Shown here: positions 14,235-19,375 of the stretch, piece after piece
Position numbering within the stretch: the stretch's first letter is position 1
Layout of the letters: each line of letters starts with the position of its first letter
Source of the DNA: Pseudomonas sp.
Lineage (GTDB): Bacteria; Pseudomonadota; Gammaproteobacteria; Pseudomonadales; Pseudomonadaceae
Length of the DNA stretch: 19,375 nucleotides
Reading direction: 5' to 3'
Assembly (NCBI GenBank): GCA_007117785.1
Contig: SKFV01000029.1
Coordinates: 1-19,375 of the forward strand
Notes under the pieces: generated by a model
The model's database searches: none
The model's input: the letters and a program-made list of their open reading frames with translations, nothing else
Told to the model about the DNA's origin: nothing
Program-made: the position numbers and the translations under genes

Positions 14235-15053
14235 TCACTCGGGTGCCGGGTCAGTTGGGGCCAATGAAGATTGCCCCTCTGTTGGAAAATGCGCTCCGGG
14301 CAGCTGGTCCAGTGGCCTTACGCCAACCAGGTGGTTCAGCTCACCACTGGCACGTAGCTTTTCTATAGCGTCGACCAGGGGTTGAATGCGGGTGGCGGGA
14401 ACCCCGTCGTGCCTGCGATACAGGTAAGCCATTTGTTTTTCCGAGTGCAGTTCGGTTCGCCATTCAACCTCGGGTATGGCCATTTCTTTCAAGGTGTAAT
14501 AAATAAGTTGTTCACTGCTGATCATGGCTGTCAGGCGTCCAGCATGAAGCATCATCACGCCTTGCTCCAGACTGGTAATAGGTATTTTGATGATGGAATG
14601 GTCAGTTTCAAAGTCTTTGCCGTAATAATTACCACGCATATAGCCAACCGGTTTGCCGGGCAGGTTTTTCAGGTTTAACTCCCCCGTAAAGGATGGGTGA
14701 GCCAGCAGAAAAAAGCGCGAGCGAACAACGGCAGCGCTTCGATCAGCAAAGCGGTCAACTGCCGGATTGGCAAACAGAATGCTGAGATCTCCATTGCCAC
14801 GACTGAGTTCAAGCATGACGCGTTGGTGTGGATACAGGCGCAACTCCATGGTCAGGCCAGTTTCCTGTTCCAGCGCGCGAAACAGGTCAACCAGCAAGCC
14901 CTGGAGCTCACGGGACTCGTCCCTGTAGGACCAGGGCCAGACATCCGCCAACAGGACTTGTAAAGGCGGGGTCTGGGCCGTTACGGAAGAGCTGACCGGC
15001 CACAACAGACAGACCATCAACAGCGCACGAAAAAGACGACCAATAGGTTTCAC
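14235..15053 (-). CDS. Orphan periplasmic solute-binding protein (SBP_bac_3), paralogue 2
   Basis: 272 residues from GTG 15053, chosen because GGAG lies 8 nt upstream and the signal peptide (IGRLFRALLMVCLLWPVSSS) then starts cleanly; the upstream ATG at 15104 would add an unlikely leader. The mature part, PLQVLLADVWPWSYRDE, GDLSILFANPAVDRF, GKPVGYMRGNYYG and AMISSEQLIYYTLKEMA, lines up along its whole length with paralogue 1; by eye more than half of the positions agree. This shows a tandem duplication. It follows the 485-residue exported protein by 59 bp on the same strand and may be in one transcript with it. No transporter partners are visible. Confidence 0.82.
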   Translation of the reverse strand: MKPIGRLFRALLMVCLLWPVSSSVTAQTPPLQVLLADVWPWSYRDESRELQGLLVDLFRALEQETGLTMELRLYPHQRVMLELSRGNGDLSILFANPAVDRFADRSAAVVRSRFFLLAHPSFTGELNLKNLPGKPVGYMRGNYYGKDFETDHSIIKIPITSLEQGVMMLHAGRLTAMISSEQLIYYTLKEMAIPEVEWRTELHSEKQMAYLYRRHDGVPATRIQPLVDAIEKLRASGELNHLVGVRPLDQLPGAHFPTEGQSSLAPTDPAPE

Positions 15054-15112
15054 GTAGGCAGCTCCGGGAGCTGTGATCAGACGTTGAATTATAGCGCAGT
15101 GCAAGAGTATTC

Positions 15113-16570
15113 CTATTGTAGCTGCTGCAGTAACCAGGCGTTTTGCAACAGCATGTGGTCGTACAGTCCCCGGCTGCGTTCAGCCAGCTCGGAATCATGT
15201 TCCCATGCTTCTGGACGGTCAAAGTCCTCGCCGCTGCGATAGGCGTAACCGGCTGCGGTTAGGTACCAGCCAATGCTGGCTGTGCTGTGGCTGCTGTCGA
15301 TGAACTGCCCGTCAGACAGGGCAAGCTGCCGCACTATCAGGCCGTCGGCATCGCTCTGGTAGGGCTGGGCGGCACCTAGCAGGCGGTCTGAAAAGCCTGT
15401 GATTAGAGCTCTCAGTTCCGGTCGCTGACTAACAAAGCCACTGGTGCCTTCGTTCTCGCGCAAGGTGCCAAAGCCCCCGGTCAGATGGTTGAGCAGGCGC
15501 CATTGGCTGGCGGTATCGATCACCTCACTGGTGGTAACCACCCCATCCGGGGTAAAGCTGAAGCGTTCAACGACACCCCAATCCTGAACCGCCTGATCAC
15601 TCTGTATAAGGTTAGTGAGCATTGTTGCCTTACGCTCAAAAAGGATTTTGGCGCTGGCTTGGTCCTCCTGATTGCCGAAGATATAGAGTAATTCATAGAG
15701 CCCCTTGTGACCGCGCATCAGGCTGCCAAAGTCAGCCAGGCTATAGTCGGCGCGTTCGCCCTCGGCATAGGCTGACAGCTCATCAGACCAGTGCTGGTCG
15801 AGGCGTGCTGCCAGCTCGCGACCCATATCCAGCAATTCGACCTGGCTGATGCCCAGGCGTTGCTCCATGCGTTTCTCGCTCAGCCCTCCCATATCATCAC
15901 TGCCGCCCGGCTTGTGCCAGCGGACCCAGGCATAGATAAGACCATGCAGGCTATCCAGCCCCTGCGCCAGGGAGGCAAGATTCTTTTCGCCATGGGTGTC
16001 CACAAAGTGCGCGTCCTGATAATGCTGTTCGATCAGTTGGCGTGTCAGATTGCCGAGATAGCCAACAGGCGTATAGGTAATGGCATCATCCAGCCCGTAG
16101 TCGGCCCAGCGCCCACCGCTATGGTGCATTTGATAGGTAAAGATGGCCTTGGCCAAATCGGACAGGCTCAGGGGGGCGCTACCTTGCCATTGGCCATCTG
16201 CAACATGCATGCGGCTGAAAGCCTCGCTGCCGACAAAGTGGATGGCCTCGTTTTGCAGTGCCAGCCAGGCTTCTGCCTGACGCCGCATGCCATGTTCGGG
16301 TAATTGGTCGGCATAGGCAGGGTCACCCATTTCACTGCTGCGCATGATGCGCCCAACACTGGCCAGTGCATGCTGGGCTACGCTGTAGTCGCGCAGCCGC
16401 AAGCTGTCATTATGCAGCAGTGCCTGACCGTCAGGGCTGACGCTGGCGGGGACAATTATCTCGATACCCTCAGCAGCCGGAGCTGGGGCATAGCTGGCAT
16501 GGGCCGTAAGGGTCAGGCTGGCAACCAGGGCACTGGCAAGGCAGGCCATCGGGAATGGGGTGCGGCGCAT
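15113..16570 (-). CDS. Exported hypothetical protein
   Basis: 485 residues, family not recognised. ATG 16570 has AAAGGAG 5 nt upstream. Residues 1-25 look like a signal peptide (FPMACLASALVASLTLTAHA). The mature part is mostly amphipathic helix-forming sequence with many Trp, His and Tyr, for example AIFTYQMHHSGGRWADYGLD, GLIYAWVRWHKPGG, HKGLYELLYIFGNQ and ASIGWYLTAAGYAYRSG. There is no lipobox and no later transmembrane segment, so it is probably periplasmic. An alpha-helical barrel enzyme, such as a polysaccharide-acting enzyme, is one possibility, but I see no catalytic signature. It lies between an MFS gene (67 bp upstream) and two binding-protein genes, all on the same strand. Confidence 0.7.
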   Translation of the reverse strand: MRRTPFPMACLASALVASLTLTAHASYAPAPAAEGIEIIVPASVSPDGQALLHNDSLRLRDYSVAQHALASVGRIMRSSEMGDPAYADQLPEHGMRRQAEAWLALQNEAIHFVGSEAFSRMHVADGQWQGSAPLSLSDLAKAIFTYQMHHSGGRWADYGLDDAITYTPVGYLGNLTRQLIEQHYQDAHFVDTHGEKNLASLAQGLDSLHGLIYAWVRWHKPGGSDDMGGLSEKRMEQRLGISQVELLDMGRELAARLDQHWSDELSAYAEGERADYSLADFGSLMRGHKGLYELLYIFGNQEDQASAKILFERKATMLTNLIQSDQAVQDWGVVERFSFTPDGVVTTSEVIDTASQWRLLNHLTGGFGTLRENEGTSGFVSQRPELRALITGFSDRLLGAAQPYQSDADGLIVRQLALSDGQFIDSSHSTASIGWYLTAAGYAYRSGEDFDRPEAWEHDSELAERSRGLYDHMLLQNAWLLQQLQ

Positions 16571-16637
16571 GCGAACTCCTTTGCGGGTTGGTCGATCGGG
16601 CAGGCGAAGACCTTGAAAATCCAGACTATCGGTATGC

Positions 16638-17861
16638 CTAATGCGGTTTCAACCCCTGAAACCTGCTGTTACCAAGACTCAACCAGCCAATCAGGGCCAG
16701 ATTGATCAGCAGTACACAGAGGGCTGCGGTGATGACCGCGGGCCAGCCGGCCCATTGCCAAAAGGGTTGCAGGAAATAGATGCCGATAGCGGCCCCCAGG
16801 TAATAGCACACCGAATACAGTGATGTGGCACTGGCCTTGGCGCCCTCAGCATGCTGGTTGACCCAGGCATTGGCCAGTGAATGGGTCAGAAAGAAACCAA
16901 AGGCATTGATCACCAGGCCCAGCACAATTACCGGCAACTGACTGCTCAGGGTCAGCACACAGCCGAGCATGAAAATCGCCACGCCCAGGGCCATACCGCC
17001 CGTCTGGCTGCGGGTGGAGAAACGCGCCGATAGCGCTGCAGATAAGGTGCCGCCGAGATAGGACAGAAACAACAGACCTAGGGCGGTGGCGCCAAGCTGC
17101 CAGGGCGCGTCGCTGAGGCGGAAGGTCAGGAAGGTATAGAGGTTAACGAAAACCAGAAAATTGAGCCCGCCAACCAGCATCGCCGGCCATAACAGCGGAT
17201 GGCGCAAGTGGCGAGCAAAGTTGCCGAGCACGCTGCGCAGCGCCAGGGTTTGGGGCTGGAAATTGCCCGGTGCAGGCAAGAGCCAGACTATCAGCAGTAC
17301 CCCGACCAGGCTGGCGCCACCGACCAGCAGAAACATGCCGTGCAGCCCGACCTGATCGGCCAACGCGCCACCCACTACCCGTCCACCGGCGCCGCCAAGG
17401 GTATTGCCGCTGATATACAGGCCAACAGCGCCGATCAGTGCGCTGCGGCTGACGGTGTCACCCAGATAGGCCACCGCCGTGGCTGGCAGCACCGCCAGCG
17501 CTACGCCCAGCAGGGCGCGAAGAATCAGCAGGCTGTGATAGTTGTGGGTCCAGGCCATTGCCAGGGTCAGCAGGGCGGTGGCCAGCAGGCCACACAGCAA
17601 CAGATTACGCCGCCCCCATGCATCCGACAGCGGACCGAGAAACAGCAACGAGAGACCCAGCGTCAGGCTGGTCAGGTTGAAGGCATTGGCCGCCTTGAGT
17701 ACCGAGACCTGGTAGTGCTCGGCGATCAGCGGCAGCAGCGGGTGAATGGCATAGAGGTTGGCGAAAATTACCAGCGACGCAATCAGTAAAGCCAGGCATA
17801 CCCGCCGGTAGGCGGGGGTACCGGCTTCAATCAGGGGCGTGCTCGCTGGGTGCATCGGCAT
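16638..17861 (-). CDS. MFS transporter, YnfM/arabinose-efflux-like
   Basis: 407 residues from ATG 17861 (17855 is an alternative; a longer frame to 17894 lies deeper inside the upstream gene). About twelve hydrophobic segments are visible. The MFS signature after the second helix, GPLSDAWGRRNLLL, is intact, with ALLGVALAVLPATAVAYLGD in helices four to five and SLANAWVNQHAEGAKASATS in the second half. Members usually export sugars, drugs or metabolites by proton antiport; substrate is unknown. The start overlaps the 3' end of the carboxylase gene by about 35 bp, implying translational coupling, so export linked to leucine or acyl-CoA breakdown is possible but unproven. Confidence 0.85.
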   Translation of the reverse strand: MPMHPASTPLIEAGTPAYRRVCLALLIASLVIFANLYAIHPLLPLIAEHYQVSVLKAANAFNLTSLTLGLSLLFLGPLSDAWGRRNLLLCGLLATALLTLAMAWTHNYHSLLILRALLGVALAVLPATAVAYLGDTVSRSALIGAVGLYISGNTLGGAGGRVVGGALADQVGLHGMFLLVGGASLVGVLLIVWLLPAPGNFQPQTLALRSVLGNFARHLRHPLLWPAMLVGGLNFLVFVNLYTFLTFRLSDAPWQLGATALGLLFLSYLGGTLSAALSARFSTRSQTGGMALGVAIFMLGCVLTLSSQLPVIVLGLVINAFGFFLTHSLANAWVNQHAEGAKASATSLYSVCYYLGAAIGIYFLQPFWQWAGWPAVITAALCVLLINLALIGWLSLGNSRFQGLKPH

Positions 17862-19375
17862 TATCGTCCAGGTTAATAAGGGTCTGACCTTCATTGATCA
17901 AGTCGCCTTCCTGGCATAAAACCGCGCTGACCACTCCTTCAACGGGCGCACGCAGGCTGTGTTCCATTTTCATTGCTTCCAGCACCAGCAGGGCTTGTCC
18001 GGCGCTGATGCGGTCGCCCGTCCGGACCAGCACCCGTACCACGCTGGCATTCATCGGCGCGCGCAAGTCACCGGCAGGCTGCGCCTGTGCGCGACTGGCC
18101 AGCGGGTCCACGAGCTGCACGGCAAGCCAGTCGCCGGCCCAGGGCAGAAACACCTGTGCAGCACAGCGGTAATAGCGCCCGGCGGGCGGCAAGTCCTTGA
18201 GTGTAAAGCAGTCACGCCGGATCTGCTCGCCCTGCTGCAGTTGCAGGCTTGCCTGCGCCGGCAGGTTGCCGTGCCAGCCGGTGCGCAGTGACCAGGGCGA
18301 GTGTGGATCGTCGCTGCGTATCGATGCGGGCAGGCTGTCGAGCAGGGCACTGGCAGCCTGCGCCCAGAAACCGTCATCCAGGGCCGGCAAGGGTGCCAGC
18401 AACTGTTCGCTATGGCGTGGAATAAACCCGGTATCCAGTTCGCCGGCGGCAAAGGCCGGCTGGCTGAGCAGGCGTTTGAGCAGGCGCAGATTGCTTTTCA
18501 ATCCGCCTACCGCGGTATCATCCAGCATGGCCAGCAAGCGCAGGCGCGCCTGCTCACGGTTGTCGCCATGGGCAATCAGCTTGGCCAGCATGGGGTCATA
18601 CCAGGGCGAGATGCTGTCGCCTTCGCACACGCCGCTGTCTACCCGGCGGCCCGGTCCTGCGGCAGGCTCTCGGTACAGCCGCAAGGTGCCGCTGGTGGGC
18701 AGGAAATCCTGCTGCGGGTCTTCCGCATACAGGCGCACCTCCATCGCGTGCCCCTGACGGGGTATCTCGGCCTGTTGCAACGGGAAGGGCTCGCCGGCGG
18801 CAATGCGCAACTGCCAGGCAACCAGATCCAGCCCAGTAATGGCTTCAGTGACCGGGTGTTCGACCTGCAGCCGGGTGTTCATTTCCATAAAGTAGAACTG
18901 GCCATCGCTGTCGAGCAGAAATTCCACGGTACCGGCGCCGATATAGTCGATGGCGCGCGCCGCGCGCACCGCGGCCTGGCCCATCTGCTGGCGCAAGGCG
19001 TCACTCAGGCCGGGTGCTGGCGCTTCTTCGAGCACCTTCTGATGGCGGCGCTGGATCGAGCAGTCGCGGTCATGCAGATAGCAGTAGTTGCCCTGTTGGT
19101 CGGCGAGTATCTGTACTTCGATATGCCGGGGTTGCTGCAGGTATTTCTCTACCAGCAACTGCGCATCGGCAAAGGCGCTCTGCGCCTCGCGCTTGGCAGA
19201 CTCCAGCGCATCATACAGTTCATTGCTGGCATTGACCACTTTCATCCCCTTGCCACCACCCCCGGCACTGGCCTTGAGCAGCAGCGGGTAGCCAATCTGC
19301 TCGGCGGCGGCGCGCAGGCTGGCGTTGTCCTGCGCGGCGCCGTGGTAACCGGGCACCAGGGGCACGCCGGCCTCG
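17827..19375 (-). CDS. liuD: 3-Methylcrotonyl-CoA carboxylase alpha-like subunit (biotin carboxylase plus biotin carrier), N-terminus missing
   Basis: The frame is open to the right edge (EAGVPLVPGYHG at the break), so about the first 140 residues are outside; about 515 are seen. ATP-grasp biotin carboxylase elements occur in order: LLLKASAGGGGKGMKVV, EKYLQQPRHIEVQILAD, RDCSIQRRHQKVLEEAPAP and MEMNTRLQVEHPVTEAITG. A linking domain follows, then the biotin carrier with VLEAMKMEHSLRAP, whose Lys is biotinylated. GVPLVPGYHG and overall plan match LiuD/MccA, which carboxylates 3-methylcrotonyl-CoA in leucine breakdown together with LiuB. Geranyl-CoA (AtuF) or propionyl-CoA carboxylase chains are alternatives. 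The absence of liuE downstream is a departure from the usual liu order; an MFS gene takes that place. Confidence 0.87.
   Translation of the reverse strand, partial: EAGVPLVPGYHGAAQDNASLRAAAEQIGYPLLLKASAGGGGKGMKVVNASNELYDALESAKREAQSAFADAQLLVEKYLQQPRHIEVQILADQQGNYCYLHDRDCSIQRRHQKVLEEAPAPGLSDALRQQMGQAAVRAARAIDYIGAGTVEFLLDSDGQFYFMEMNTRLQVEHPVTEAITGLDLVAWQLRIAAGEPFPLQQAEIPRQGHAMEVRLYAEDPQQDFLPTSGTLRLYREPAAGPGRRVDSGVCEGDSISPWYDPMLAKLIAHGDNREQARLRLLAMLDDTAVGGLKSNLRLLKRLLSQPAFAAGELDTGFIPRHSEQLLAPLPALDDGFWAQAASALLDSLPASIRSDDPHSPWSLRTGWHGNLPAQASLQLQQGEQIRRDCFTLKDLPPAGRYYRCAAQVFLPWAGDWLAVQLVDPLASRAQAQPAGDLRAPMNASVVRVLVRTGDRISAGQALLVLEAMKMEHSLRAPVEGVVSAVLCQEGDLINEGQTLINLDDNADAPSEHAPD

Overview
The window looks like a chromosomal segment of a GC-rich gammaproteobacterium, most likely in the Pseudomonadaceae (Pseudomonas or Halopseudomonas type). 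This is judged from codon use, strong AGGAG-type ribosome sites and gene content. I could not run a taxonomic search, so genus is inference. The dominant theme is the indirect (N-methylglutamate) route of methylamine use coupled to tetrahydrofolate-bound C1 oxidation.

Left part, minus strand: a consensus sigma-70 promoter (1752-1780) reads purU (formyl-tetrahydrofolate deformylase), then the N-terminal 254 residues of a sarcosine-oxidase-beta type flavoprotein, probably N-methylglutamate dehydrogenase subunit mgdA/soxB, which runs off the left edge. The 549-bp gap 1673-2221 holds an 8-bp dyad in the purU leader, the promoter, and a 238-bp hairpin-rich element with perfect 29-bp terminal inverted repeats. 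Then come a DUF3360-type polytopic membrane protein (+), a convergent membrane-anchored hypothetical broken by a one-base frameshift (-), and a two-gene unit (-) encoding a B3/B4-domain protein and an unusual soluble chemoreceptor with a fused substrate-binding domain. The unit is headed by a near-perfect sigma-54 promoter.

Middle: an XRE-cupin regulator (-), overlapped at its start by an unannotated candidate 51-aa single-pass membrane protein, is divergent from gmaS-mgsA-mgsB-mgsC-folD (+), also headed by a good sigma-54 promoter. GmaS makes gamma-glutamylmethylamide from methylamine and glutamate. MgsABC converts it to N-methylglutamate. The Mgd/Sox enzyme would release the methyl group to tetrahydrofolate. 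FolD and PurU take the C1 unit on to formate.

Right part, all minus strand: a 3-methylcrotonyl-CoA carboxylase alpha-like subunit (cut by the right edge), an overlapping MFS transporter, an unrecognised 485-aa exported protein, and two tandem paralogous orphan periplasmic binding proteins; the last overlaps folD tail to tail. This part looks unrelated to methylamine use.

Most notable: two sigma-54 promoters, one for the methylamine operon and one for the cytosolic chemoreceptor, each with an upstream inverted repeat of the same 22-nt spacing. They suggest that methylamine or nitrogen metabolism and chemotaxis are co-regulated. The other >300-bp gap (6993-7300) holds the chemoreceptor promoter and its candidate upstream site. 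I found no rRNA, tRNA, CRISPR array or intact insertion sequence.
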